A stretch of DNA of 64,000 nucleotides, from assembly GCF_026339875.1 (NCBI RefSeq), contig NZ_JAPEPZ010000001.1:4960001-5024000 (forward strand), read 5' to 3'. A program made the translations under genes and the position numbers. Positions 17,171-26,900 of the stretch are shown here, piece after piece. How positions within the stretch are numbered: the first letter of the stretch is position 1; each line of letters begins with the position of its first letter. Under the pieces are notes generated by a model. The model saw only the letters and a program-made list of their open reading frames with translations. It had not been told where the DNA came from and searched no databases. Source of the DNA: Streptomyces sp. NBC_01571. GTDB taxonomy: Bacteria; Actinomycetota; Actinomycetes; Streptomycetales; Streptomycetaceae.

Positions 17171-18763
17171 TCAACTTGCGTCGATCGCTTGCGGGTAGTT
17201 GAAGAATCCGGTCGGGTCGTATTTCCGCTTCACGTTGACCAGACGGGGGTAGTTCGTGCCGTAGTAGGCCTGCCGCCAGTTCTTCAGTGTCGGGTCCGGG
17301 AAGTTCTGGTAGGCGTGTTCGGGCGACTTGTCGGGGAAGATGTCGGCGTAGAACTGCTTGAGCCAGTGGAGGTTGGCATCGGCGACGCTGGAGAGGTCGT
17401 AGTCGGCCCACGAGGTCTCGGCAGCGAAGACGAAGAGGTCGTTTCGGTGTACGAACGCGGTCGCGTTCGGTGGTACCTGGTTGATCTCACCGCCGAGGGC
17501 GAACATCGCGAACCCGGCTCCGTCCTCGTTGTTGCTGCCAGGCCAGTCCAGCAGGCGCTCGGCTGCCGCGCTGACCTGCTGATCGGTCAAGAGAGTGCTG
17601 GAGTCCAGGATCGCCGATTTGGTGGCAAAGCGATCGATCGGTGTAGTCGCGCTCAGCAGTACGCTCGCCTCACCGGGCGTGACCTGACGAACGGACGCGC
17701 TGTTGCGGGCGCGTTCCTCGGCCGTGCCGATCTTGAGCAGCGGGTCGAGAATGGCACGCAGTTCCTGGACAGTGCCGTAGAACTGGCCGATGGCGTTGAC
17801 GTTGGCATTCGCATGGATCTGTGTCCTGGTCATCCCGCTGGTACCGATACCCAGACGCAGATGGAACCGCCTGTCGCCCGCGGTGTCCTGGGCAATGTGC
17901 TGCGCGGCCGCGACCACCGGCAGTACGGAGTCCAGGTTCCAGCGGAGCTGGTAGAACGCCACGGTGCCCTCGAACTGCTCGTACTGGAAGGTGAACGAGG
18001 TGTTGACACCGAAGTTGTTGCCGGCTCCGCCGCGGCAGGCCCAGAACAGGTCGGGGTGCGAGTCCTTGCCGGCCTTGACCGCCCGTCCGTCGGCGAGCAC
18101 AACGGTCGTGGAAACGAGCCGGTCGCAGGTCAGGCCGAACATCTTGTCGCTGAAGCCGATACCTCCGCCCAGAACCAGCCCCGCGACCCCGACGCTGGGG
18201 CAACGACCGGTCGGCACGAACATGCCGTGGTCCTCCAACAGCGGATGCAGGTCCCCGTTGGTGACCCCGGCCCCTACGGTGAGGGTACCGGCGTCGTGCA
18301 CGACCTTCATCGGCCCGTAGACCCGAGAGCGGGCACCGCCCGGCATCGGGGTGGAGACGATGCTCTTCATACGGGCCATATTCAACAGCAGGCCCGTGGT
18401 GGTCGAATACCCGGCGTAGTTGTGTCCCAGCCCGGTGCGCGGTACGGCGGGCAGCCCTGCCTCACGAGCCCAGCGGACAGCTGCGGACACGTCCCTGGTG
18501 GTCGCGCAGGCAACGATGCCAGCAGGCCGAATTCCGGCGTACCTGTGGTTGAACGGCAAGGCCAGCGACTGGTACACCGAGCCATGCGGCCGGTAGAGGG
18601 TGGCCCCAGGGGACAGGGCCTCGGCCAACCGCTTCCAGTCCCGATCGCCAACTGGCCCTGCTGCCTCAGCCGCCGCAGCCGCACTTTCCGGTACTTGAAG
18701 CCCCAGCGCCCCAGCAGCGGTTCCCAACACGCCCGCCCGCAGCACGTCTCGCCTGTCGATCAC
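17171..18763 (-). CDS. Secreted BBE-type FAD-linked oxidase
   Basis: The 530-residue oxidase has a Tat-like leader (MIDRRDVLRAGVLGTAAGAL). It is a vanillyl-alcohol-oxidase-fold flavoprotein with an FAD_binding_4 region (GIVACATTRDVSAAVRWAREAGLPAVPRTGLGH) and the BBE C-terminal motif (NYPRLVNVKRKYDPTGFFNYPQAI). His in GLGHNYAG and Cys in GRCPSVGVAGLVLGGGIG are both present, so bicovalent FAD attachment is likely. Such enzymes oxidise sugars, alkaloids or secondary metabolites; the substrate is unknown. It lies between att copies A and B, so it may be element cargo or stranded chromosomal DNA. Confidence 0.88.
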   Translation of the reverse strand: MIDRRDVLRAGVLGTAAGALGLQVPESAAAAAEAAGPVGDRDWKRLAEALSPGATLYRPHGSVYQSLALPFNHRYAGIRPAGIVACATTRDVSAAVRWAREAGLPAVPRTGLGHNYAGYSTTTGLLLNMARMKSIVSTPMPGGARSRVYGPMKVVHDAGTLTVGAGVTNGDLHPLLEDHGMFVPTGRCPSVGVAGLVLGGGIGFSDKMFGLTCDRLVSTTVVLADGRAVKAGKDSHPDLFWACRGGAGNNFGVNTSFTFQYEQFEGTVAFYQLRWNLDSVLPVVAAAQHIAQDTAGDRRFHLRLGIGTSGMTRTQIHANANVNAIGQFYGTVQELRAILDPLLKIGTAEERARNSASVRQVTPGEASVLLSATTPIDRFATKSAILDSSTLLTDQQVSAAAERLLDWPGSNNEDGAGFAMFALGGEINQVPPNATAFVHRNDLFVFAAETSWADYDLSSVADANLHWLKQFYADIFPDKSPEHAYQNFPDPTLKNWRQAYYGTNYPRLVNVKRKYDPTGFFNYPQAIDAS

Positions 18764-19343
18764 AGCGACCTACCCTCACGCAGAGGTCGCAGGCTCCTCC
18801 CGCGATCCCATCGGCCAGTTTGTTGGTCGTCGACGGGAGCCATCCCCGTCGGCTGTCCACTCGCCAGACCCACCACACGAAGGGACGAGAGACGCACCGC
18901 CAAACAGCTCAGACACACCCAGGGCCGTTGTCTGCGAACGTGCCGTCAGCGCCTTCACCATGCGGTACTTGGCAAAGGCGCTGACGGCTTTCCGAACGTC
19001 CAGAGGATGGGTAGACCCACGCGGTTCTCAAACCGAGAGGTGTGCCGACGCGACTATGGAGTTGCCCACGGTCCGGCCGGCGTGGCCGCGGCGGCGCCCA
19101 TCGCCCCCACGAGCCCGGATCAGCCCTTCGTTGCCGGGCGTGAGTAGGTGGAAAGTGACGCTGAGCTTGATCTTGCTGCGGTCGGGCTACTAGAGGGTGC
19201 CTGCGGAGACGCCGAGCTGTTTGGCCATCGAGGTGATCGAGCGGCTCGAGCCGGACAACAAGTCGCGGGCGGCGCAGTTGACTTCCTCAGTGGCGAGGCT
19301 GGGCGCACGCCGATCCGGTCACAGGCGGGGGCGACGGCCGGGC
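18764..19343. other. 580-bp gap upstream of the flavin oxidase
   Basis: It holds the oxidase promoter region and, at 19190-19312, a serine-recombinase C-terminal remnant. No intact gene is visible. Confidence 0.5.
19190..19312 (-). pseudogene. Serine recombinase/resolvase C-terminal remnant
   Basis: The minus-strand frame reads AARDLLSGSSRSITSMAKQLGVSAGTL and then stops. This matches the helix-turn-helix end of Hin/resolvase-type recombinases, where a Tyr usually follows the Leu. No catalytic domain remains, so it is a relic of another transposon or integrase. Short, so identification is tentative. Confidence 0.5.
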
Positions 19344-20849
19344 CTAGTAGCCCGACTGCTGATGCGGACGGCCCGGTCGTGTCGGCAGCAGCGCGTTGTC
19401 GAACACGTAGTCGCCAACGTTGGTACCGATCACGTTCCCGTCCTCGGCGTCCCAGCGGTAGTGCACGCCCAGCCAGAGTCGGCTCAGCTTGCCCTCCTCG
19501 GCGACCTGGCTGAAGTTGGCCATCTTGCGGTACGCCTCGATGGTGTGCGGGTCCTCGGAGTGTGCGATGAACGAGACGTCGTCACGACCGAAGAAGTGCT
19601 TCATCGCGCTTGCCCACGCAGCCGTGAAGTTGGCGTGCCCGGAGGTCCAGGCGGAGAAGCACGGGGTGAACGGTGCCCCTGCGCGGTCCGCGCTGAGAGG
19701 CTCCCAGGTCGCGTTCGCGCCGCCCGTCGCCTGGATCGCGGACGCCGGGCGCCACAGGTTGATAGGGCTGTCGAACTTGCTGTCCCAGGCCGTGATCCCG
19801 GCATCCGCCAACGACAGCGCCGACAGCGCGAACAAGTGGGTGGTCTCGTACGTGTCGAGCTTGAACTTCTTGGCGACGATCCCGGTCAGCTGGAGCAGTT
19901 GTCCCGGGGGGTGGTAGGTGCCGTTCAGGTCATGGTCCCAGAACCAGCCGACGACGGTCTGATCGTAGGTGCGCTCGGTGGAGTCGACGGCGCCGACCCG
20001 TCGCACCTCGTCGCGCTGGGCCGCGTACTGCGGGCTGGCCACCAGATCGGCGTAGGAAGTGAAGCCGCGCAGGGTGGGAGGCCGGAACTGCGAGCCAGAG
20101 CGGAGCACGAACGGCCTCACCTTGCCCCAGTTCGGGGTCACCGCGTCGCTCGGCTGCTTGCAGGCCCCTTCGTCAGCCGTCGCCTCTTCACCCGTCGGCC
20201 GCCAGGCTCCGGGTGTGGTGGTGTCGCCGCTGTAGGTCTCCGGGTTGTCCGAACCGTCGCCCGCCCGGGCTTTGTTGATCTGCCTCACCACGCGGTCGAC
20301 CACCAGGCGGTCGAGGGGGTCGTAGGAGTGGGGGGAGCGGCCGGTCCGGGCCCTGTACTTGGCGTCGATGTACGCCTGATCGCCCGGGTACAGCTGCGAG
20401 ATCATCCGGTACGCCGTGCGGTCGATCAGCCGCTCCTCCTCGCCCGGACGCGGCCGCGAGTGTTTGTCGGCGTACTTCAGCGGCCGGTTGAGGTACGGCT
20501 CGTACTTCAGGGTTCCGTACGTGTACTGATAGGCGCTCTCCGCGTTGTAGATCGCCGCGAAGACCATCGCCCCGGACCTGGACAGTTTGCCGGGCGAGGC
20601 GTCCCAGCCCCGCGCATTGCGGAACGTCTGGAGCAGGACGTTGTTCCAGTACTGCGTCGGATCGCCTTTGTGCCCTGTCGCGGCGGCTGCCTGTGGCGCA
20701 CCGACCGCCACCGGACTCAGTCCGGCGAGCAGTGCACCGGCCACGACGCCGGCCCGTAGCCGTCCCAGGCGTCTGCCGGTACGGCACTTCAAGCGTGGGA
20801 GCACGGATTTCACGGCCGACCGACGGCCATGATTGGGCTCGAGAGGCAC
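19344..20849 (-). CDS. Secreted vanadium-dependent haloperoxidase-family (PAP2 fold) protein
   Basis: The 501-residue protein belongs to the vanadium haloperoxidase/acid phosphatase superfamily. It has a signal peptide (AGALLAGLSPVAVGAPQAAAA), then vanadate/phosphate-site motifs: WRPASAI, SGH in WTSGHANF, and SRLWLGVHY (S-R-x5-H). The first Lys-to-RP spacing (KFDSPINLWRP) is two residues longer than in typical members, so activity is uncertain. A GTG start at 20849 with AAAGGA is preferred to the longer frame opening at 20921. It lies between att A and att B and converges with nothing intact. Confidence 0.85.
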   Translation of the reverse strand: MPLEPNHGRRSAVKSVLPRLKCRTGRRLGRLRAGVVAGALLAGLSPVAVGAPQAAAATGHKGDPTQYWNNVLLQTFRNARGWDASPGKLSRSGAMVFAAIYNAESAYQYTYGTLKYEPYLNRPLKYADKHSRPRPGEEERLIDRTAYRMISQLYPGDQAYIDAKYRARTGRSPHSYDPLDRLVVDRVVRQINKARAGDGSDNPETYSGDTTTPGAWRPTGEEATADEGACKQPSDAVTPNWGKVRPFVLRSGSQFRPPTLRGFTSYADLVASPQYAAQRDEVRRVGAVDSTERTYDQTVVGWFWDHDLNGTYHPPGQLLQLTGIVAKKFKLDTYETTHLFALSALSLADAGITAWDSKFDSPINLWRPASAIQATGGANATWEPLSADRAGAPFTPCFSAWTSGHANFTAAWASAMKHFFGRDDVSFIAHSEDPHTIEAYRKMANFSQVAEEGKLSRLWLGVHYRWDAEDGNVIGTNVGDYVFDNALLPTRPGRPHQQSGY

Positions 20850-21466
20850 AGTATTCCTTTCGACGTCGCTGATCGACAGCGGTAGCGTAAGGTCAGATAT
20901 GCGTAAATAGAGATCAACCACGCCGATATGCCGCTTGCATCCTGCAACTTCATGATTTACGCAGAAATGCTCATCCGGTCATGATTGACGGCCGAGCTGA
21001 GCCGTGATCGCCCAGACGTGGAGGTCTCACTCGTGTGAGCGATTTCCGGATCCACCGAAGGGCGGCTGTCTGACACTGACTCCGCGAAGAGAGCGTGCTC
21101 GCCCGGCAAGTCGGCCTGCCCTGTGGCCGTTCTTCAACAGGTGGAACGCCGCGAAGTCGCTGACGCCGCCGTCGTACAGGTGCGCCACCAGTGGCGGCTG
21201 CCCAACGCCGTACACCTGGTCCACCGCGAGCAGCCGCCCGGGCTCCCGGTCGAGACCGATCTTGCGAACAGAATGTGTGTCCATGCCCAGGGACACTTCC
21301 TGCGCATCGGGCTCGTCGAAGTCGCACGTGAACAACAAGGAGAACCCCTCCTCGTCGTCCGACTCGCCACTCTCGCCATCACACAGTCGTCTTGGTCCGG
21401 ATGGGTCTGATGCAGGTTCGGGTGACAGGTTGACCTGCCCCACGGTTTGGGTTCCAGCTGCGGTGG
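20850..21466. other. Gap containing a decayed coding fragment and the IS3 left end
   Basis: On the minus strand, 21027-21400 keeps a protein-like stretch (SLLFTCDFDEPDAQEVSLGMDTHSVRK, then DQVYGVGQPPLVAHLYDGGVSDFAAFHLL). It is probably the remnant of a hypothetical gene cut by the IS3 insertion. The IS3 end is near 21433. The rest shows nothing recognisable. Confidence 0.4.
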
Positions 21467-22252
21467 CTAACTGGCGGCGGGGATGGTGTCTTGTTCGGAG
21501 AGTAGTTCGTACTCGATCGGGGTGCGGTAGCCCAGTGCTGAGTGGCGCCGCTGTCGGTTGTGGAAGACCTCGATGTACTCGAAGATCGCGTTCGCCAACT
21601 CGACCCGGGTCTCCCACCGTTTGCGGTTCAACAGCTCGATCTGCATCGAGGACCAGAACGACTCCGTCATCGCGTTGTCCAGGCCGTCTCCGACCGTGCC
21701 GAACGATGGCAGGAGCCCGGCGGAGCGGATCCTTTCCCCGAAGACCCAGGAGGTGAACTGGGTGCCGTGATCGGCGTGCACTATCCCGCCTGGTTCGGGG
21801 CGCCGGTTACGGAGGGCCATGTCTAACGCGTTGACCACGAGGGTGGAGTCCTGTCTGGAGTCGATCGACCACCCCACGATCTTGCGGCTGAACGCGTCCA
21901 GGACCGCCGCGCAGTACACCCACCCTTCTCTGGTGCGGTGTTGCGTGATGTCGGTGACCCACAGCTCGTTGGGACGCAGCCGATGGAACTTCCGGTTGAC
22001 CAGGTCGTCGGCGGTGACGACACCCCGCAGGCGCTTGATCCGCACCGGTCCGGGCAGTCCGTGGATCCCGGCCTGTGTCATCAGGACCGACACGGTCCTC
22101 GAGCACACCTGGATGCCCATGCCCAGAGTGAGCTCGGCGTGGACGCGGCGGTAGCCGTAGGTGCCGCGTGAGGCGACGTGGACCTCCCGGATCAGCCCTG
22201 TCAGCCACTCCCGTCGCAGCTGCCGCGGTGTGGTCGGGGTGCGCTTGTGTCT
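21467..22252 (-). pseudogene. IS3 OrfB transposase, C-terminal part
   Basis: About 262 residues of an IS3-family integrase-like transposase. It has the HTH_21-type region ([20 protein letters not shown]) and a complete rve DDE domain: first Asp in [11 protein letters not shown], second in IVHADHGTQFTS, Glu in AMTESFWSSMQIELL. It lacks the first residues, which lie beyond the ISAs1 insertion. Without excision it cannot be produced as the normal OrfAB fusion. Confidence 0.85.
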
Positions 22253-23640
22253 CAGGGTCATTGCGTGATCGAGATCTGTCCGGGTTCGTCACGTGAGGCC
22301 GAGGGTTCGTAGGGGCCGGAGGTAGTCGCGGCCTGTGCCGGAGGGCGGAGGCGATGTTGGTCTGGCCGTCCTGGCGGAAGACGCTGATGGCAAGGTTGCG
22401 CAGGGAAGCCATGGCGCGGGGCAGGGTGCCCGTGCGGACCTTGGAGTCGTCCTCGCGGAACGTGCGGTCCCGGACGTGGTGCAGGAGGTTCTCGATGCCC
22501 CAGTGGCCTCTGATCCAGGTGGCGAGTTCGGTGCAGGTGGCGTCGAAGACGCTCAGGCTGGTGATCAGGTAGACGCGCTCGATGGCCAGCTTCCCGGTGC
22601 TCAAGTCGCGTCGCCACCGCACCACTTGGATGGCCTGCCGGGCGCCGGGATAGGCCAGGTGGCTGAACGCGGCAACTTTGAGCCGGCGGATCTCTTGGTG
22701 GGCGTGGTCGCGGGTGCGGTGGCCGAGCGGGATGTCCCGCCAGGGCAGCTTCCTGACTTGGGCGTACAGGCCCGGATGGTTCTTCTTCACGACAGCCACG
22801 TAGTGAGCGCCGCAGCCGATCAGATAGGCCCCGTGATCATGCTGGGTGTGCAGCGCGTCGGCAGTCACCACCGCGTTCTGCAGATCCAGGCCACCCAGAA
22901 GGGGTGAGAAGGAGGGGATCTCGTTGGTCTTGGAGGCGACCTGCCGCTGGGCCAGGACCACGCCGTAGTGGTCCATCGCCGCCAGCAGCTGGATCGCCGT
23001 GGCGGTCTTGGTCCGCGAACCGCGTACCACCTTGCCGTCGACCGCGATCACCCGCCGCACCGGCCCCTTCTTTGCCTCCGGCTCGGCCGGAGGTGGCGTT
23101 CTGGCCTGCAGAAACGCGCCGATCGCCGCGTCCAGGGCATCACCGTCCACATGCTGCAGCAGGCGGCGCACCGTTGCGGCGTGCGGCACCGGTCGCAGAC
23201 CGGTGAGTGGATCGGCCGCGAAGCCAAGGACACCCAGCGCATACTGCGGGGCATCCGTGATCCATTCGCTGATCGCGATGAGCGAGCGGGCCCCGGTCAG
23301 CACGGCCGAGACGGCCGCGCACAGCAACGCGACCGCCGGATACCGCAGTCCCCGCGCATCGCGGGGATCGGTGACCAGGATCAGGAAACGCCGCAGGTCA
23401 GCGACATCGCTTCAGGTGAGGGAATCAGTCTGGGAGCCCAGTTGCTCCAGCGCGGAAGGGATGGGCGATGATGTTCGGGCAGGCACGGTCTCGCTCGGTT
23501 CTCATGGGTCTCGACAACCACATGATCACCAGCGCCGTGCCTGCTCTGCTCTCCGGGGCCCCTTGCCGCACAACGGACATGACGCCACGTCACCCGCGAG
23601 ACGGGCGAACCGGACCAATCCCAATCACGCAATGCCCCTG
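22253..23640 (-). mobile_element. ISAs1-family insertion sequence, 1388 bp, with 10-bp target duplication
   Basis: The ends are inverted repeats: CAGGGTCATTGCGTGAT on the left (22253) and its near-match CAGGGGCATTGCGTGAT read inward from 23640. They are flanked by the direct repeat GCTTGTGTCT at 22243-22252 and 23641-23650. The host site is inside IS3 orfB. The clean target duplication shows this insertion came after the IS3 element. Confidence 0.92.
22289..23486 (-). pseudogene. ISAs1 transposase, broken by a stop and a frameshift
   Basis: The DDE_Tnp_ISAS1-type protein includes [35 protein letters not shown] and [22 protein letters not shown]. The natural start appears to be the GTG at 23486 (VPARTSSPIPSALEQ), but codon 25 is TGA (23414-23412). 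Near the end the frame shifts after SALR; the other frame gives the expected ending [14 protein letters not shown] and a stop at 22289. Two lesions make this copy inactive. Confidence 0.85.
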
Positions 23641-23985
23641 GCTTGTGTCTGTAGTAGTTCTGCCGGGCGACCCCGAGGATCCGGCAGCATCGGTCGACCG
23701 GTGCCCCGGCACCGACGAGACGGTCGATCACCGGGTAGAGCCTTTTGGGGCCGGCTTGTCCTCGCCGAGGAACTTGGCGGCCTTGCGGACGATCTCGAGC
23801 TCGTTTTCCAGCTCGCGGATTCGTCGCCGTGTTGCAGGCAGCTCTGCGGACTCCTCCGACCCTGCCAGGGCGCCGGCCGTTGTCGATGTCGTCCTGGCGC
23901 AACAACTTCGACAACGTGACCGGATGGGCGGTCTGCTTCTGTTCTTTTCCTGCCCGCACCAACGCAATGGCGCGGGCGCGGAACC
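23641..23985 (-). pseudogene. IS3 OrfB N-terminus and decayed OrfA
   Basis: OrfB starts with RLYPVIDRLVGAGAPVDRCC...RQNYYRHK up to the ISAs1 target site. OrfA keeps a leucine-zipper-like end (RRRIRELENELEIVRKAAKF) and, in another frame, RARAIALVRAGKEQKQTA...HPVTLSKLLRQDD. The frame change and a missing segment before HPVTL show decay. Its N-terminus is lost at the junction with the IS5 fragment. Confidence 0.75.
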
Positions 23986-24511
23986 GGCAGCTCCCGGGCT
24001 GTCCTCGACTCCGCCCACGTAAGGGCGAAAAAAGGGGCGAACTCACAGGTCCGAGCCCCGTGGACCGGGGTAAGCCGGGTTCCAAGATGCACGTCCTGTC
24101 GGACGCGAGCGGACTGCCCGTCGTCGTCGGCCTCTCGGCAGCCAACACCCACGACAGTCTCGCCCTGAAGCCCATGATCCAGGGTCACCAAACGAGACAC
24201 GACCCCCACCGCGGCCGGTACTTCAAGCCCCGACGTCTCCACGCAGACAAGGCCTACGACGTCCCTCACCTGCGAAAATGGCTGTGGGGCAAGCACATCG
24301 GTGTCCGTATCGCCCGCAAGGGAGTCGAGTCCAGCGAACGGCTGGGGCGCCGACGATGGGTCATCGAACGCACCATGTCCTGGCTGACCGGCTACCGCGG
24401 ACTCAACCACCGCTACGAACGCCACCCCCGCAACTACCTGGCATTCCTCGGACTCGCCGCAGCCCTCTGCTGCTACAAACGACTCATCCGCCTCACCACA
24501 TAGGACACGGT
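23979..24511 (+). pseudogene. IS5-family transposase, C-terminal half with frameshift
   Basis: The fragment begins SRAVLDSAHVRAKK, loses one G in the run near 24035, and continues GELTGPSPVDRGKPGSKMHV. It keeps the second Asp (HADKAYD) and the Glu region (RRWVIERTMSWLTGYRGL) of the DDE catalytic set, ending KRLIRLTT. The terminal repeat GACCGTGTCCTA (reverse strand) is present at the right. The N-terminal half with the first Asp is missing. Confidence 0.8.
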
Positions 24512-24790
24512 CCAAGGCCAGCTTCTCCTTCGGCCAGATCTCGCTGCCGTTGGGAACGCGATGAACGATCCATACTTCATGATCTTCAGGTAGATCAAGG
24601 ACTCTACCTTCGACATTGATCTCAGCATCGAAGACCTCACCTTCAATCGGACTGGTGAGCCAAGCTCGGCTCCCTTGTCCCGGTCCAGCGTGAGCTCTTC
24701 TTCTGACTCGCAGCCGTTGCGGATAGGACAGCAACCAGGCCATGAGCTCTTGCCCCCGACGGGTACACGCCGCACAGGCGGAGACAAGGA
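24512..24790 (-). pseudogene. Hypothetical gene remnant truncated by the IS5 insertion
   Basis: The minus-strand frame reads IEGEVFDAEINVEGRVLDLP, EDHEVWIVHRVPNGSEIWPK and then LALDR, where it runs into the IS5 end. Composition and aromatic content look like real coding sequence with lower GC than its surroundings. No family is recognised, and no start is evident on the right, where the integrase fragment begins. Confidence 0.5.
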
Positions 24791-24809
24791 TGGTGCTCAA
24801 CGCACCACC

Positions 24810-25433
24810 TAAGGCATGGTCGACCTGGGCGGCGGCTGCGGGCTTCGTCAGGGAGAGATCCTCGGCGTCGCCGTCGACGCGATCGACTTCGAGTCGGACA
24901 CGCTCCACGTGGTCCAGCAACTCAAGCTGAGTCGTAGCAAGGCCGTGTTCGCCCCGCCGAAGGGTGGCAAGCTCCGGGACGTGCCGCTCCCGGGGCCAGT
25001 CGCTGACGCCCTCCGGGCACACATGAATGAGTTCCCGCCGGTAGAGATCACGTTGCCGTGGAAGGTCGTGGACGGTCCCCCGGTGACCAAGCGGCTCATC
25101 TTCACCGGACCGCGCGGGGGTCGCGTCTGGCGCACGTCGCTCAACGAGGAGGCGTGGAAGCGGGCGCTGGCCGGCGCCGGGGTGATCCCGGTCCCCGAGC
25201 GTGGCCAGCCCCACGCCGAGTCACGCGAGAACGGGATGCATGCGCTCCGCCACTTCTACGCCTCGGTACTCCTGGACGCCGGGGAGAACATCAAGGCACT
25301 CGCTGAGTACCTCGGCCACTCGGACCCGGGGTTGACGCTGCGCGTATACGCACACCTCATGCCCTCCAGCCAGGAGCGCACACGGAAGGCAATCGCAAGC
25401 ACTTACGAGAAACGCGATACACCTAGGGGCTAA
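24810..25433 (+). pseudogene. Tyrosine integrase C-terminal fragment of the older element
   Basis: About 205 residues align throughout with the C-terminal half of the intact integrase at 46743-47978: GGGCGLRQGEIL, FAPPKGGKLRDVPLP, VTKRLIFTGPRGG, HALRHFYASVLLDAGE, YLGHSDPGLTLRVYAHL. Catalytic Arg, HxxR, His and Tyr are all retained, but about 212 N-terminal residues (arm- and core-binding domains) are gone. It lies upstream of att copy B exactly as the intact gene lies upstream of the gpmA att, marking the right end of a former element. Confidence 0.9.
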
Positions 25434-26189
25434 ACGAGGAAGGCGGAAGACCTAACCCGGATTAAATAACCCGGGTTAGCAACCGAGATAAGGTAACCCG
25501 GACAGCTTAGCCACTTACCTATTCCCCATTCTAAAGGGAAAGATTCCCGACCGGCATGCGGCAACAACAACGGTCCAGAGAACAGGCGGCTCATGGCCGA
25601 CACGGGCCGGTACCAGGCGACACCGAGCGCTACAGGGCGATACGGAGCGGCATGGGGCGGCACGGAGCGGTACGAGACGACTCTGGAAAGATTGGAGAGT
25701 CTGGAAAGACTCCAAGAAATGTTGGAGTGCTCCGGCCGTCCATGACCGTGGACAAGCTGTCCACGCAAACGAACAGGGCGGCTTTTAGCTGCACGTTTGC
25801 TGGCACGTGGCGACTATGGGAAAGCTCCAGCGGCATGCGAATGCCGCCCGAGCAAGGGGCGGCATTCGCCTCCATTGCCACGCCCCAGAAATCACCTGTA
25901 AGTGAACCGAGCACAGCTGGAGGGCCGCATCGTCCCACGCGTCGGCGTGACCGTCGACATCCATCCGCGCGATCTACCGATCGCGCTCATCGGCACAGCC
26001 GGCGGAGCCCTGGCCCTCTGGGCTACCGCCCCCGTCGAGATCGCCGTCCCCGTGGCGCTGCTGATCGTCTTCGACATCCGCATCCGCCGTTGGCGCCGTC
26101 GCACCTGACGGCCCAGAGACGGCCCAGGCCGACGAGTAAGCCCCCTACCCACGGAGAACCCGCAGGTAGGGGGGTCACTGACGTCGCGT
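25434..26189. other. Right end of the older element: hairpins and arm repeats
   Basis: It contains an inverted repeat TAACCCGG...CCGGGTTA with an AT-rich loop (25453-25478) and a third TAACCCG at about 25494. A run of degenerate repeats around GGAGCGGCAYGGG follows (about 25620-25680), then a GAGTC/GACTC inverted repeat at about 25690. Two GACGGCCCAG units (about 26108-26130) and a terminator-like hairpin precede att B. One possible small gene (25902-26108) is listed separately. Confidence 0.5.
25902..26108 (+). CDS. Possible small membrane protein
   Basis: A 68-residue frame from GTG: polar N-terminus, one or two hydrophobic segments (LPIALIGTAGGALALWATAPV and VPVALLIVFDI), and a basic C-terminus RIRRWRRRT. 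The topology is plausible for small mobile-element membrane proteins. The ribosome-binding site is weak and no family is recognised, so it may be chance. Confidence 0.35.
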   Translation: MNRAQLEGRIVPRVGVTVDIHPRDLPIALIGTAGGALALWATAPVEIAVPVALLIVFDIRIRRWRRRT

Positions 26190-26207
26190 TACTTCTTCTT
26201 GCCCTGG
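26190..26207. repeat. att core copy B (left attachment site of the AICE)
   Basis: The same 18-bp core as in gpmA. On the minus strand it reads QGKKK followed by a TAA stop. It thus preserves a GpmA-like C-terminus, as expected if elements regenerate the gene end on integration. It lies 21,869 bp from the gpmA copy. Confidence 0.88.
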
Positions 26208-26426
26208 GTCTGGAGGGCCCGATTTCCGGCCCTGGTCAGCGGGTTCCGCACCCCGACTGACCTGTGGCTGGACCCTCGTTGTTGGTCGTTGGTGGTCGTT
26301 GCTGGTCAACCTCGGAGGGCCCGGAGAGGGCCCAGCGCCGTCGACCCCATCTCACTCACGAAGAGGAGCAGCCTCCACTCGGGCGAGCGCCACCCACAGG
26401 TCCGCCGCAGCACGGCCTCTCTGCCG

Positions 26427-26900
26427 TCAGTAGTTGCGATCTACCGCGAGGCCACGCTTGTCGTCTGTCTCTCCGTGGATCGTCACAAAGACTGCCGGCG
26501 GCTCGTCGTCTTCGCTCCGGGCCGTCTCTTCCAGCAGAGTCAACAATCGCTCGGCCGCGTTCAGCTCGAACCACTCACTGGTACCTGCAGCAACGGTCAA
26601 CCACCTATCAGGTGTGGATAGACCGGGAACGAAGACCTCTAGGACGAACTGCCCATCCGCGTCGTCGTCAACTTCGCGCACGCGGGCGCCGACGATGTCC
26701 TCGCCACGCACCCAGGTGCTGGCTGCCGAGCATCGCGTGTCCAACCAGACACGCGGCCTCTTGGCCGTGAATGCGCCCTGCAGCACCGCGTACGTCACAG
26801 CCGCGAGCCCCTCCCCAACCGCGTCCGTCAACAGGGTTTCGCCCGTACGGCTCGCTGCACGTTTGGCCTGTTCTGCTGCTCTCTTCTCCCACGCCGACAC
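26427..26900 (-). CDS. Hypothetical AICE cargo protein
   Basis: 157 residues from a GTG with GGAGGGG upstream. A helical basic N-terminus (WEKRAAEQAKRAASRTGETLLTDAVGEGLAAVTYAVL) is followed by a mixed, acidic domain (VREVDDDADGQFVLEVFVPG, DRWLTVAAGTSEWFEL). No signal peptide, membrane segment or catalytic motif is evident. It is divergently placed to the XRE-ImmA/IrrE operon across about 325 bp. Function is unknown. Confidence 0.65.
   Translation of the reverse strand: MSAWEKRAAEQAKRAASRTGETLLTDAVGEGLAAVTYAVLQGAFTAKRPRVWLDTRCSAASTWVRGEDIVGARVREVDDDADGQFVLEVFVPGLSTPDRWLTVAAGTSEWFELNAAERLLTLLEETARSEDDEPPAVFVTIHGETDDKRGLAVDRNY

Larger units (their letters stand above)
21433..23985 (-). mobile_element. 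IS3-family element, split by an ISAs1 insertion and truncated at its orfA end
   Basis: OrfB is divided in two: the C-terminal part at 21467-22252 and the N-terminal part from 23641. Removing the ISAs1 copy plus one 10-bp target duplication restores a continuous [19 protein letters not shown]. OrfA is decayed and ends against an IS5 fragment at about 23985. The left limit is approximate. Confidence 0.75.

Noticed and set aside
17078..19147. 689-residue plus-strand open frame over the flavin oxidase
   Set aside because: The minus-strand FAD oxidase has clear motifs and signal peptide; the plus frame has none.
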